Origin: Rhizobium tumorigenes
GTDB lineage: Bacteria > Pseudomonadota > Alphaproteobacteria > Rhizobiales > Rhizobiaceae
Length of the DNA: 64,000 bases
Reading direction: 5' to 3'
Assembly (NCBI RefSeq): GCF_003240565.2
Contig: NZ_CP117255.1
Span: forward strand, 930,001-994,000
In this document: positions 17,434 through 25,384 of the stretch, in pieces
Layout: each line of letters begins with the position of its first letter
How positions within the stretch are numbered: position 1 is the first letter of the stretch
Notes under the pieces: generated by a model
Told to the model about the DNA's origin: nothing
Seen by the model: only the letters and a program-made list of their open reading frames with translations
The model's database searches: none
Made by a program: the position numbers and the translations under genes

Positions 17434-18495
17434 GTGATCAGAATTTCTCTCGACCTTATGGGTGGCGACTTCGGCCCTGGAGTTGTCGTCCCCGGTGCTG
17501 CCAAGGCGCTGGAAAGGCACCCGGAAATCTCCTTCTTGCTATATGGCCGGAAAGACCTCTGCCAACCGCTGATCGACAAGTTTCCCAAGCTTAAGGCAAA
17601 GTCCGTGTTCTACGATTGCGAAGTCGCAGTCGCCATGGACGAGAAGCCGAGCCAGGCGCTGCGTCGCGGTCGCAATGTCTCGAGCATGTGGCGCTCGATC
17701 GAAGCGGTGAAACTCGGCGAGGCCGACGTTATCGTGTCCGCCGGCAACACCGGCGCGCTGATGGCGATGTCGAAGTTCTGTTTGCGCACCATGGCCAACA
17801 TCGAACGGCCCGCCATTGCCGCGATCTGGCCGACGCTGCGCGGCGAGAGCATCGTGCTCGACGTCGGCGCCACCATCGGTGCCGATTCGCAGCAGTTGCT
17901 GGATTTTGCCCTGATGGGCGGCGCAATGGCGCGGGCGCTGTTCGAGGTGGAACGACCGACGGTCGGGCTGCTGAACGTCGGTGTCGAGGAGATGAAGGGA
18001 CAGGAAGAGGTCAAGGATGCCGGCCGCCTGATCCGCGAGGCCAATCTCGAATCGCTGGAATACTTCGGCTTCGTCGAAGGCGATGACATCGGCAAGGGCA
18101 CCGTCGACGTCGTTGTCACCGAAGGCTTTTCCGGCAACATCGCCCTGAAGACGGCGGAAGGCACAGCCAAGCAGATCGCCGGCTATCTGCGCGCCGCAAT
18201 GAACCGGACCCTGATGGCCCGCATCGGCTATCTTTTTGCCAAGGGCGCATTCGATATGCTGCGTGAAAAGCTAGATCCGAGCAAGGTCAATGGCGGCGTG
18301 TTCCTGGGCCTCAACGGCATCGTCATCAAGAGCCATGGCGGCGCTACCGCCGAGGCTTTCGCAGCGGCTATCGACGTCGGCTACGATATGGCCAAAAACG
18401 GCCTCACTCAGAAAATAGAAAACGATCTCAAGAGATATCATGCCATGCGTCTGCCGCCCATCGGGCCGGAAGCTGTCATGAGCGACGAGGTATAA
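17434..18495 (+). CDS. plsX: PlsX, acyl-ACP:phosphate acyltransferase
   Basis: Makes acyl-phosphate from acyl-ACP for phospholipid synthesis. The 353-residue form begins at GTG ([20 protein letters not shown]), matching the family N-terminus, with AGGA ten bases upstream. An ATG at 17371 would add 21 charged residues with only a weak ribosome site. Conserved blocks: [14 protein letters not shown] [64 protein letters not shown] and [17 protein letters not shown]. fabH starts five bases downstream, the standard lipid-synthesis pairing. Confidence 0.95.
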   Translation: MIRISLDLMGGDFGPGVVVPGAAKALERHPEISFLLYGRKDLCQPLIDKFPKLKAKSVFYDCEVAVAMDEKPSQALRRGRNVSSMWRSIEAVKLGEADVIVSAGNTGALMAMSKFCLRTMANIERPAIAAIWPTLRGESIVLDVGATIGADSQQLLDFALMGGAMARALFEVERPTVGLLNVGVEEMKGQEEVKDAGRLIREANLESLEYFGFVEGDDIGKGTVDVVVTEGFSGNIALKTAEGTAKQIAGYLRAAMNRTLMARIGYLFAKGAFDMLREKLDPSKVNGGVFLGLNGIVIKSHGGATAEAFAAAIDVGYDMAKNGLTQKIENDLKRYHAMRLPPIGPEAVMSDEV

Positions 18496-18500
18496 TCAGC

Positions 18501-19472
18501 ATGATCCGTTCAGTAGTCCGCGGCTTCGGGGCAGCGCTTCCGAAGCGCGTGATGACCAATCGCGAAATGGAAACGGTCGTCGATACGTCCGATGACTGGA
18601 TTGTCCAGCGCACCGGCATCCGCCAGCGCTATATCGCCGGCGATGGCGAGACCACCGCATCGCTCGGCGAAGCCGCCGCCCGTGCCGCGCTCGACAATGC
18701 CGGCCTGACTGTCGCCGACATCGACCTGATCATCCTTGCCACCTCGACGCCTGACAACACCTTTCCAGCGACTGCGGTCAATATCCAGAACCGTCTGGGC
18801 ATGCACCACGGCTTCGCCTTCGACCTTCAGGCGGTCTGCAGCGGTTTCGTCTATGCGGTTACCACCGCCGATGCCTACATCCGCGGCGGCCTTGCCAACC
18901 GTGTGCTGGTGATTGGCGCAGAGACCTTCTCGCGCATCCTGGACTGGAACGACCGCACCACCTGCGTGCTGTTTGGAGACGGGGCCGGCGCGCTGATTCT
19001 GGAAAAGGCTGAAGGTGATGGCACCGTCGCCGATCGCGGCGTGCTGACCGCCAGCCTGCGCTCCGATGGGGCACACAAGGACAAGCTCTTCGTCGACGGC
19101 GGGCCATCCTCGACAGGCTCCGTCGGCAAGTTGCGCATGGAAGGCCGCGAAGTCTTCAAATATGCGGTCGGCATGATCACCGATGTCATTGTTGCCGCTT
19201 TCGAGGCGACCGGCACAACCGCCGACGATCTCGACTGGCTGGTACCGCACCAGGCCAACCGCCGCATCATCGACGGTTCCGCCAGGAAGCTCGGCATTCC
19301 GCCGGAGAAGGTCGTCATCACCGTCGATCTTCACGGAAATACTTCGGCGGCTTCCATCCCGCTGGCGCTTGCGACTGCTGCCGGAGACGGGCGGATCAAG
19401 AAAGGCGATCTGGTGATGCTGGAAGCCATGGGCGGCGGGTTTACCTGGGGTGCGGTGTTGCTGCGCTGGTAG
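18501..19472 (+). CDS. fabH: FabH, beta-ketoacyl-ACP synthase III
   Basis: Starts fatty acid synthesis by condensing acetyl-CoA with malonyl-ACP. 323 residues. The nucleophile is Cys113 in [10 protein letters not shown]. The catalytic His is in [13 protein letters not shown] and the Asn in [15 protein letters not shown]. The N-terminal [13 protein letters not shown] block and C-terminal [13 protein letters not shown] are also typical. Follows plsX by five bases, in the same likely operon as DUF177. Confidence 0.97.
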   Translation: MIRSVVRGFGAALPKRVMTNREMETVVDTSDDWIVQRTGIRQRYIAGDGETTASLGEAAARAALDNAGLTVADIDLIILATSTPDNTFPATAVNIQNRLGMHHGFAFDLQAVCSGFVYAVTTADAYIRGGLANRVLVIGAETFSRILDWNDRTTCVLFGDGAGALILEKAEGDGTVADRGVLTASLRSDGAHKDKLFVDGGPSSTGSVGKLRMEGREVFKYAVGMITDVIVAAFEATGTTADDLDWLVPHQANRRIIDGSARKLGIPPEKVVITVDLHGNTSAASIPLALATAAGDGRIKKGDLVMLEAMGGGFTWGAVLLRW

Positions 19473-19578
19473 CCGCGCAAACCCAAATTCCGATTCCGAA
19501 CAAGAGCTTGACCGTTCGGCGCAAGGGCAATACTCTCTTGCGGCGACCACAATTCCAGAACACAATGGGCGGGGAACC

Positions 19579-19917
19579 ATGACCGGTAAGACAGTCACGC
19601 GGGCAGACTTGGCAGAGTCGGTGTTCCGGAAGGTCGGCCTGTCCCGTACCGAATCCGCGGAACTGGTCGAAACCGTGATCGACGAGATCTGCAACGCCAT
19701 CGTGCGGGGCGAAATCGTCAAGCTTTCGTCGTTTGCGACGTTCCAGGTGCGCGACAAGAACGAGCGCATAGGCCGCAATCCGAAGACCGGCGAGGAAGTG
19801 CCGATATCACCGCGCCGGGTGATGACATTCAAGGCATCCAACGTGCTGAAGACCCGCATCCTCAAGGCCCATACAAGCCGCAAGACAAAGGTCAAGCCCG
19901 CAGCGCCCGTGGCGTGA
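19579..19917 (+). CDS. ihfA: Integration host factor subunit alpha
   Basis: DNA-bending protein of the HU/IHF family, 112 residues. It begins [20 protein letters not shown] and has the DNA-contacting arm [23 protein letters not shown] (Pro at the intercalating position). It continues into a Lys-rich tail ([14 protein letters not shown]) longer than in E. coli, as in other rhizobia. Start at 19579 has GGGG upstream. Forms a heterodimer with IhfB encoded elsewhere. Confidence 0.95.
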   Translation: MTGKTVTRADLAESVFRKVGLSRTESAELVETVIDEICNAIVRGEIVKLSSFATFQVRDKNERIGRNPKTGEEVPISPRRVMTFKASNVLKTRILKAHTSRKTKVKPAAPVA

Positions 19918-20093
19918 TCGGGCTCACCGCTTGCAGCGGGCATCTTCGATCAATTTTCCAACACATATTTTCGCATGATGCCGGTGTTCATTGTGTAGCA
20001 CCTGCAGACTGCACTTGAAATGCGTGTCGCAAACCTTTGAAATATAGCGATTCGTTACCAGATGGCGAGAATGGTCGTGCAGGGAGAGTGACG

Positions 20094-20630
20094 TTGGACA
20101 AAAGCCCGGATGCTTTCCGCACGATCAGCGAAGTCGCTGACGATCTCGATCTCCCCCAGCACGTGCTGCGCTTCTGGGAAACCCGCTTCCTGCAGATCAA
20201 GCCGATGAAGCGCGGCGGCGGTCGTCGGTATTACCGACCGGAAGACGTCGATCTGCTGAAGGGCATCCGTCATCTTCTCTATGATCACGGCTACACCATC
20301 AAAGGTGTCCAAAAGCTTCTGAAGACGAATGGCAACAAGTTCGTCATCGCTGTCGGCAGCGGCGATCTTGCCAGCGTCGAGGCGCTTGCTGCGGCAGTGC
20401 AGGAGCCTGCTCCGTCCGAACCACGGGTCAGCAACGCCGAGGAAGACCAGATCGTCGGCCGCGCCAAGACGCCGACCAGCCGCCGCTTCTTCAATTTCGG
20501 TGGTGGCGAAGAGGGCGCTCCGGAGATTTCACTGGGCGGGTCGACTGTCGGCAAGGAAGATCGCGCGCTGTTGCAGGAAGCGCTTTACGATCTGCTGGAA
20601 TGCAAGCGTCTCCTCGATCAAGTTCGCTGA
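20094..20630 (+). CDS. MerR family transcriptional regulator
   Basis: 178-residue regulator with a MerR-type winged helix at residues 8-75: [25 protein letters not shown], then [38 protein letters not shown]. No Cys-rich metal site or ligand-binding domain follows; the C-terminus is acidic and ends in a helical segment ([19 protein letters not shown]). TTG at 20094 is preferred because GGGAG sits seven bases upstream; GTG at 20088 is too close to that site. The ihfA-merR order is conserved in rhizobia. Target genes unknown. Confidence 0.92.
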   Translation: MDKSPDAFRTISEVADDLDLPQHVLRFWETRFLQIKPMKRGGGRRYYRPEDVDLLKGIRHLLYDHGYTIKGVQKLLKTNGNKFVIAVGSGDLASVEALAAAVQEPAPSEPRVSNAEEDQIVGRAKTPTSRRFFNFGGGEEGAPEISLGGSTVGKEDRALLQEALYDLLECKRLLDQVR

Positions 20631-20639
20631 CCGGAGACC

Positions 20640-20999
20640 TCAGCCGATTTTAAGGCTAGCAAGTGCTGCTTCGAGCTGGTGTAGCTGGTAGGGCTTGTTG
20701 AGCAACTGACGACCGCTGCCTTCCATGCCCTCAGGCAGAACTCCGTAGCCCGTGGCGAAGATATAGGGCTTGTTCTTCTCATCGAGCAGGCGTGCAACCG
20801 GCAGCGAGCTCTTGCCCGCAAGCGACACGTCGAGAATGGCCGCATCGAACGCGCCACCTTCCGCCATTTCCAGGGCTCCGTCCACGTCTGCTGCCGTACC
20901 GGCAACCGCATAGTCGAGTTCCGAAAGCATATCTTCCAAAAGCATGGCGATCAGCGCATCGTCTTCCACGACCAGAATTCTGCGGTGTGTCACGGACAT
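20640..20999 (-). CDS. Single-domain response regulator receiver
   Basis: CheY-like receiver domain of 119 residues with no output domain. Phosphorylation machinery is intact: acidic pair in VVEDDALI, phospho-acceptor Asp57 in AAILDVSLAGKSS, Thr83 in FATGYG and Lys102 in LNKPY. The NKPY-type ending resembles FAT-GUY class receivers common in alphaproteobacterial general stress and cell-cycle pathways. AGGGG lies upstream of the ATG. No kinase is nearby, so the partner is unknown. It converges on the MerR gene. Confidence 0.92.
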   Translation of the reverse strand: MSVTHRRILVVEDDALIAMLLEDMLSELDYAVAGTAADVDGALEMAEGGAFDAAILDVSLAGKSSLPVARLLDEKNKPYIFATGYGVLPEGMEGSGRQLLNKPYQLHQLEAALASLKIG

Positions 21000-21155
21000 G
21001 TTTTCCCCTGTTTACCCTACAAGCAGCTTATTTGGCTTGAAACGACGGGGTGTCAAGGTCCGTTAGCGGACTGTCTGCCTTTTCGGCGCTGGACGGCTCT
21101 TTGACGCGGTAGGGACGTGCCGGCAAAGCTCTAAATACGAGCCGGTAATCACCTC

Positions 21156-21184
21156 AAAACAAAACGGACGCCGAAGGCGCCCGT
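21156..21184 (-). terminator. Terminator of the 62-residue gene
   Basis: On the minus strand a 9-bp stem (ACGGGCGCC / GGCGTCCGT, one G-T pair) closes a TTC loop and is followed by TTTGTTTTG. It lies 24 bases after the stop of the gene starting at 21396. Confidence 0.75.
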
Positions 21185-21207
21185 CGGTCGGTCTCGTGGA
21201 TTTCAAA

Positions 21208-21396
21208 CTACCGGAAAACGGGGCGGCGCTGGGCGTTCATCAGCAATTCGTGTTCGAGTGCGAACGGACCCAACAGGGCCAGCAGCTTGTTTTCCTCAGA
21301 CTTGTCCAGTCGGTAGCGCCGCGCAAATTCGGACACGCTCCATACTCTTCTGTTGGCAGCACTTTCGATTGTCTTGCTGTCGATATAACTGCTCAT
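21208..21396 (-). CDS. Small protein of unknown function, 62 residues
   Basis: I do not recognise the family. The protein starts MSSYIDSKTIESAANRRVWS and continues with a helical, charged stretch (SEFARRYRLDKSEENKLLALLG) and the tail LMNAQRRPVFR; there is no signal peptide or membrane segment. Support for a real gene: AGGAGG nine bases upstream of the ATG and a good terminator just after the stop. The middle looks like it could be a small helix-turn-helix (VSEFARRYRLDKSEENKLLALLG), but this is a guess. It is divergent from the YbaK-type gene. Confidence 0.75.
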   Translation of the reverse strand: MSSYIDSKTIESAANRRVWSVSEFARRYRLDKSEENKLLALLGPFALEHELLMNAQRRPVFR

Positions 21397-21521
21397 GATG
21401 CCTATCCTCCTGTAGCCTGTCTCGCTAACGTCGGGGACCGGGAAATGTTCCTGAGGAGCGATGACGAGTTGCGGTTGTCGCCGGGCTTGCACCCTGTGTG
21501 GGCCTATGGCATCCGTCAGCC

Positions 21522-21980
21522 ATGACACTGGAAACTGTAAGACGCTTTTTCGAAGCCAACGCGCCGGACCTGACGATTATCGAAACTGCCGAAAGCTCGG
21601 CAACCGTCGCTATGGCGGCCGCCGCCCATGGCGTAGAACCGGGGCAGATTGCCAAGACGATCTGCGTGAGGGTCGGCGACAAGGTCATCCTCGTCGTCAT
21701 GAGCGGCACTGCGCGACTTGACAACAAGAAAAGCCGAGTAGCGTTCGGGTCCAAGCCCCGGATGCTGGATCTGGAGGAGGTCGTGTCGCTCACTGGCCAC
21801 CCGGTAGGGGGTGTCTGCCCCTTCGGTCTCGCAACGAAATTGCCTGTCTGCTGCGATGTGTCATTACGGGATTATGGGGAGGTTCTTCCAGCCGCCGGGG
21901 CGACAAACTCCGCGGTGAGACTATCGCCGCAGCGCATGGTAGACCTTGTGGCAGCCGAGTGGGTCGACGTCTGCCAGTAG
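21522..21980 (+). CDS. YbaK/EbsC-type aminoacyl-tRNA deacylase
   Basis: 152-residue member of the INS/YbaK superfamily that hydrolyses mischarged aminoacyl-tRNA, typically Cys- or Ala-tRNA(Pro). Visible family features: EPGQIAKTICVRVGDKVILVVMSGTARLDNKK (with the catalytic-site Lys) and LTGHPVGGVCPFGL with the GGVCPFG loop. Start at 21522 fits the family N-terminus (VRRFFEANAPDLTIIET). Which tRNA it edits cannot be told from sequence. A tRNA-Pro gene lies 1.2 kb away, which is probably coincidental. Confidence 0.9.
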   Translation: MTLETVRRFFEANAPDLTIIETAESSATVAMAAAAHGVEPGQIAKTICVRVGDKVILVVMSGTARLDNKKSRVAFGSKPRMLDLEEVVSLTGHPVGGVCPFGLATKLPVCCDVSLRDYGEVLPAAGATNSAVRLSPQRMVDLVAAEWVDVCQ

Positions 21981-21996
21981 TCGAGGTCCACTCCTC

Positions 21997-22251
21997 TCAC
22001 CGCCAGAAGCGCTGGCGGCTGTTGGCGCCGGACGAATGCCCGAGAGCGTAGCCAAGACCGAATGCAAGTGCGCCGACAGTCACCAGCAGCGCAGTCACAG
22101 TGTGGGGGTGTTCGGCGGCTGCAGAGGTTACTGCATTCGCCTCAGCCTTCAGGCCGGAGACGACGGCTTTTGTTTTTTCAGCGACGCCGTCTGATGGCGC
22201 TGCGGGTGTCCCGGTAAAGCCGGCATGTAGGTATTCGTCGTTCGTTGCCAT
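21997..22251 (-). CDS. Small single-pass membrane protein, unknown function
   Basis: 84 residues. The N-terminal half is hydrophilic with a helical Lys/Ala segment (VAEKTKAVVSGLKAEANAVTSAAAEHP); one membrane helix follows (TVTALLVTVGALAFGLGYALGH) and a short basic tail. The layout resembles small ElaB/YqjD-like or CsbD-neighbour proteins of stationary phase, but similarity by eye is weak. GAGGAG lies seven bases before the ATG, supporting a real gene. Confidence 0.75.
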   Translation of the reverse strand: MATNDEYLHAGFTGTPAAPSDGVAEKTKAVVSGLKAEANAVTSAAAEHPHTVTALLVTVGALAFGLGYALGHSSGANSRQRFWR

Positions 22252-22338
22252 TGCTGCTCTCCTCTATCGTTGAGAAACAGGTGAGCGGCTGGGAAGTTCC
22301 GGTAGCCGTTCAGATCAGGTGGACTGCTTGAATTGGAT

Positions 22339-22363
22339 GGACTGCCCGCGTTGCGGGCAGTCC
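22339..22363. terminator. Perfect hairpin after the 71-residue secreted protein gene
   Basis: Perfect 11-bp inverted repeat (GGACTGCCCGC / GCGGGCAGTCC) with a 3-base loop, just beyond the stop of the gene ending at 22370. There is no T-run on either strand, so it may protect the 3' end rather than terminate. Confidence 0.5.
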
Positions 22364-22369
22364 AGACAT

Positions 22370-22585
22370 TTAGCGACGGCAGACGCGGGTCTTGCGAACC
22401 ACCCAATGGCCGTGGTGACGGACCTTCGTAGTCTTGACGTAGCAGTGACGGCGCGGCGGCTGATGCCAGCCGCGGTGCATGGGCCGTTCGCTGGTCGTGA
22501 CGGTGACGGTATCGGCGTAGGATGCCGGTGCGAAAGACACGATGGAAGTGACCGCAATTGCAGCGGCCATGATCAGGTTTCTCAT
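22370..22585 (-). CDS. Small secreted basic protein, unknown function
   Basis: 71 residues with a clear signal peptide (NLIMAAAIAVTSIVSFAPASYA) leaving a mature peptide of about 46 residues that is rich in His, Arg and Lys (HRGWHQPPRRHCYVKTTKVRHHGHWVVRKTRVCRR) with two Cys that could form a disulfide. Family not recognised; small basic periplasmic proteins of this type are common in rhizobia. GAGGAAAA precedes the ATG at 22585. Longer in-frame upstream sequence has no signal character. Confidence 0.75.
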   Translation of the reverse strand: MRNLIMAAAIAVTSIVSFAPASYADTVTVTTSERPMHRGWHQPPRRHCYVKTTKVRHHGHWVVRKTRVCRR

Positions 22586-22671
22586 GGGTTTTCCTCGGTT
22601 CGGATGAGCGACGGAAAACGCGGGCATTGCCTCGTTCGTTCCCCGTCGCAAACGCACTTTATGCGACGATC

Positions 22672-22959
22672 TCAGTAGTCGTCGTAGTGGCGGTGATGGC
22701 GCCATCTCCGGTCACCCCAGTAGGGTGGCGGCGGGCGATGGTGACCGTAGAAACGCGGTGGTGGTGGTGGCGGGCCGCGGCGCCAGCCGTTGCGTCGGCA
22801 ATCGCCCCACGGTGTCTGGTGGAAGCCGGGACCGCAGACGTAATCGACCTGCACGACGACGGTCGGGGCCTTGGCAATCAAGACCGCAGGCATTGCGCTC
22901 GCGCCCGTCGCGAACAAGCCGCCGACCAGAATTGCAGAGGCAATAATCATGTTCTTCAT
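22672..22959 (-). CDS. Small secreted Pro/His-rich protein (GCG_CRPN-like)
   Basis: 95 residues. Signal peptide MKNMIIASAILVGGLFATGASA, then a short Cys motif DYVCGPGFHQTPWGDCRRN and a tail rich in Gly, Pro, Arg and His (a seven-Pro run, then HHRPPPPYWGDRRWRHHRHYDDY). The CGPGFH-CRRN pair resembles the small secreted family named for GCG and CRPN motifs; I am moderately sure. The His-rich tail suggests metal or nucleic acid binding, which is inference. AGGAGG is seven bases before the ATG at 22959; an adjacent TTG upstream is less likely. Confidence 0.75.
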   Translation of the reverse strand: MKNMIIASAILVGGLFATGASAMPAVLIAKAPTVVVQVDYVCGPGFHQTPWGDCRRNGWRRGPPPPPPRFYGHHRPPPPYWGDRRWRHHRHYDDY

Positions 22960-23182
22960 CAAACTTCCTCCTATTGGACGGCTTATTTAGCGACTGGAGG
23001 TCTGAACGGCTGATGAACCGAGTTAGGCCATTTCCGGGCAAAAATCGGGCATTCTGGGAACGCTGGCATATGGCGCTGGACTGGAAACTCAACCTGCGCC
23101 GAAAATTCATTCGGCACCCGGCATTTTTTCGCTTGCGTCCAGAAAGTCGAAAGACTAATCAGACCAAGCCTTTTAGGCGGGT

Positions 23183-23259
<77 letters not shown>

Positions 23260-23581
23260 ATTTAAAACAAAGAATTACCCCCAGTGGTCTTTGTAAATTT
23301 TCCTACTTTATGCCAGTACAGCTTAGAGGCTAAATCCGTTATCCTCGTCACCGCAACGATCGGCACTATCTTGTCGAGGTGAGTTGCTGCATTTGCCGGA
23401 TGATTCAGAAGCTTAAGTCAAACGACTTCGAAATCAGCATTGTAATGCGACGAAGCATTTCCATCATTCGGGTGGCGAGAGGTTCGCAACGACGATGAAC
23501 TGCTGGCGGGAGCTTGCGTATCACAGGCGACGGTACGCCGCCTGTGACTGCAGTCCAATCTACGCCTATCTGCCCGAAAGC
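23260..23581. other. Gap after tRNA-Pro, with one hairpin
   Basis: 322 bases without a gene. The first 90 bases are AT-richer than the surroundings. At 23521-23547 there is a 9-bp hairpin (TCACAGGCG / CGCCTGTGA, 9-base loop) about 35 bases past the oxidoreductase stop on the minus strand, without a T-run. Nothing else recognised. Confidence 0.4.
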
Positions 23582-24538
23582 CTAGACCGTCATGATGACG
23601 CGACCGATGCGGCCGCGTTCTTCGGCCCGTCGGTGGGCTGCGGATGCCTCTGAGAGGGGGAAGGTGGCATCGATCGGGACATTGAGGGCGCCGTCCCTGG
23701 CCATCGGGAACAGTTCCTCGATAAGCCTGCGTGCATCCGGATCGGTCATCGCCGTACCGAGCAGGCAGCCGATGATGACGTGACGGTGCATCAGGATCTG
23801 GCCTGCATCAATCATGGTGCTACGGCCGCCGAAGACGCCGATCAGCACGGCCTTGCCGCCGTCCTTCAAGATCTTGAGGGCATCGACGAGCGCGTCGCCA
23901 CCAACATTGTCGATGATGAGATCGACCTCGTTGCCCCCGAGAAGCGCGCGGACCTGATCGCTCGCCGGCCTGTCAGCGGTGACGATTGCGTCGGAAAGAC
24001 CATAGGACTTTAGCTTTTCTAAACTCTCTGCCTTTGTGCCGGTTCCGATCACCCGTGCGCCGGCCTTGGCGGCAAGCTGGACGGCGGCAAGACCGACGCC
24101 GCCGCTCGCGCCGAGCACGAGGACGGTCTGTCCGCTCTGCAACGCACCGAGCTTGAGAGCGTAGGCTGCCGTGCCTGGGCCGACCGGAATGGCGGACGCC
24201 ACGCCGATATCGAGGTCATCGGGAACGATGAAGCAATTTGTCGCCGTGACCGCGCGAAGAGTGGCATGCGATCCCTTCCATTGGAAAGTTGCAACGCGCT
24301 GCCCGACGGAGAGCCCTGTGACAGCCTTGCCAACCTGCAGGATCGTGCCTGCTGCCGCATAGCCGACCACTTCATCGGCACCCTGGCGGGTCAGCGCCCG
24401 GTTAATCAGGTCGCCGCCCTCGATGCTGATAGCCTCGACGCGGATGAGCACCTCGTCATCGGCGGGAACAGGATCGGCAACCTCGCCGTAATGAAATACA
24501 TCCGGGGTGCCTGGTTCGCTGTAGATTGCAGCTTTCAC
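23582..24538 (-). CDS. Zinc-independent quinone oxidoreductase (MDR family)
   Basis: NADPH-dependent quinone reductase-like protein of 318 residues. The N-terminal GroES-like domain has DEVLIRVEAISIEGGDLINR and lacks the catalytic zinc Cys/His set, as in QOR. The Rossmann domain has VLVLGASGGVGLAAVQLAAKAGARVIGTGT, with the glycine-rich motif, and DLIIDNVGGDALVDALKIL. Start is GTG at 24538 with AAGGAG nine bases upstream. Substrate unknown; such enzymes reduce quinones or enones. A 13-bp palindrome lies 107 bases upstream of the start. Confidence 0.93.
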   Translation of the reverse strand: MKAAIYSEPGTPDVFHYGEVADPVPADDEVLIRVEAISIEGGDLINRALTRQGADEVVGYAAAGTILQVGKAVTGLSVGQRVATFQWKGSHATLRAVTATNCFIVPDDLDIGVASAIPVGPGTAAYALKLGALQSGQTVLVLGASGGVGLAAVQLAAKAGARVIGTGTKAESLEKLKSYGLSDAIVTADRPASDQVRALLGGNEVDLIIDNVGGDALVDALKILKDGGKAVLIGVFGGRSTMIDAGQILMHRHVIIGCLLGTAMTDPDARRLIEELFPMARDGALNVPIDATFPLSEASAAHRRAEERGRIGRVIMTV

Positions 24539-24644
24539 TGGCTTTTCTCCTTGTGGGATAAGTCGCCATTGGGCGACAGACCGCGCAGATGTAGTGTGCT
24601 GCTCGCGGCAGACAAGCGCGCCAGTGGCGACATTGTGTAGTAGA

Positions 24645-24657
24645 CCTAATGATTAGG
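24645..24657. promoter_or_regulatory. 13-bp palindrome upstream of the oxidoreductase
   Basis: CCTAATGATTAGG is a perfect 6-1-6 palindrome in the AT-richer part of the 299-base gap in front of the oxidoreductase. Its symmetry and position suggest a repressor operator of MarR/TetR/HxlR size, but no regulator gene is adjacent. Nothing else in this gap was recognised. Confidence 0.4.
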
Positions 24658-24837
24658 CTTCAAATCTAAAAGTGGTGTGAATTCAGAGGCGGCTGATCCT
24701 GAGCGCTGTCTCGGATGGCGGTTGATCACTGCACCGCCCGAAAAGGATGTAGGCGCCTTAGCTGCTCATAGAAGGAAACACTGTTCAAATGGAGCACGCG
24801 GTCGGCAGCGTCGCGAGAGGCGGCCGACCCCGGTCGG

Positions 24838-25044
24838 TCATTTCTGTTCGACGGAAACGCCATTCTTGCCGATGGTGAGTTCGACACCCTCGGGCTTCTG
24901 CTTTTCGTGATAAACATAGGCGCCGAGGCCGATGACGGCGACGATCAGTGCGCCGATGATGAGATAGAGCCCGTTGCTGCGATTCAAGATGTCCCCCTGA
25001 GCGTAATGCGGGGGCGGAATGCGCGGCTGCCGTTTTTGTTCCAT
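24838..25044 (-). CDS. Small membrane protein, unknown function, 68 residues
   Basis: Single-pass membrane protein: basic N-terminus (EQKRQPRIPPPHYAQGDIL), one helix (LYLIIGALIVAVIGLGAYVYH), and a short C-terminal part (EGVELTIGKNGVSVEQK). No ribosome site better than a weak GC-rich stretch is visible before the ATG. A hairpin (CCGACC/GGTCGG) follows the stop without a T-run. Similar short proteins are frequent in Rhizobiaceae, but I cannot name a function. Confidence 0.65.
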   Translation of the reverse strand: MEQKRQPRIPPPHYAQGDILNRSNGLYLIIGALIVAVIGLGAYVYHEKQKPEGVELTIGKNGVSVEQK

Positions 25045-25093
25045 GCGTTGCGGGAATTATTGCGAGCGGAGCAATGATGTCGAAACGTTAAAT

Positions 25094-25384
25094 TCAGTCG
25101 TCGTTGGTGGAATTGAGGTTTTCGGGGCGTGTGCCCTCGTCGCCGTGGGTGTGTTTCAGCCTCAGCCCGGCACCGCCTCCGTCCTGGCTGCCATCGGCGA
25201 GAAACTGTATCCCACTTGATTCGAGCGCAGCGCGGATGGCCGAGACTGCGTGGCTGTTGGCGGTTCTAGCGCCGGTTTCGATGGCTTCGACCTCGGCGGA
25301 CGTGAGCCTGGCGGCGTCGGCCAGCTGCTGAAGGGAGAGGCCGGTCATGGCGCGGGCGGCGCGGATTTGTGCTGCTGTGATCAT
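25094..25384 (-). CDS. XRE family helix-turn-helix protein
   Basis: 96-residue DNA-binding protein. The Cro/CI-type helix-turn-helix spans residues 3-60: AAQIRAARAMTGLSLQQLADAARL followed by AEVEAIETGARTANSHAVSAIRAALESSGIQFL, a pattern of small XRE regulators. The tail is acidic and hydrophilic. The ATG overlaps the stop of the upstream glycosyltransferase gene by 4 bases, making it the last cistron of the polysaccharide operon. It may regulate that operon; this is inference from coupling alone. Confidence 0.88.
   Translation of the reverse strand: MITAAQIRAARAMTGLSLQQLADAARLTSAEVEAIETGARTANSHAVSAIRAALESSGIQFLADGSQDGGGAGLRLKHTHGDEGTRPENLNSTNDD

Noticed and set aside
24677..24910. 77-codon plus-strand frame overlapping the small membrane protein
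   Set aside because: No ribosome site, and it overlaps a frame with a convincing membrane helix on the other strand.
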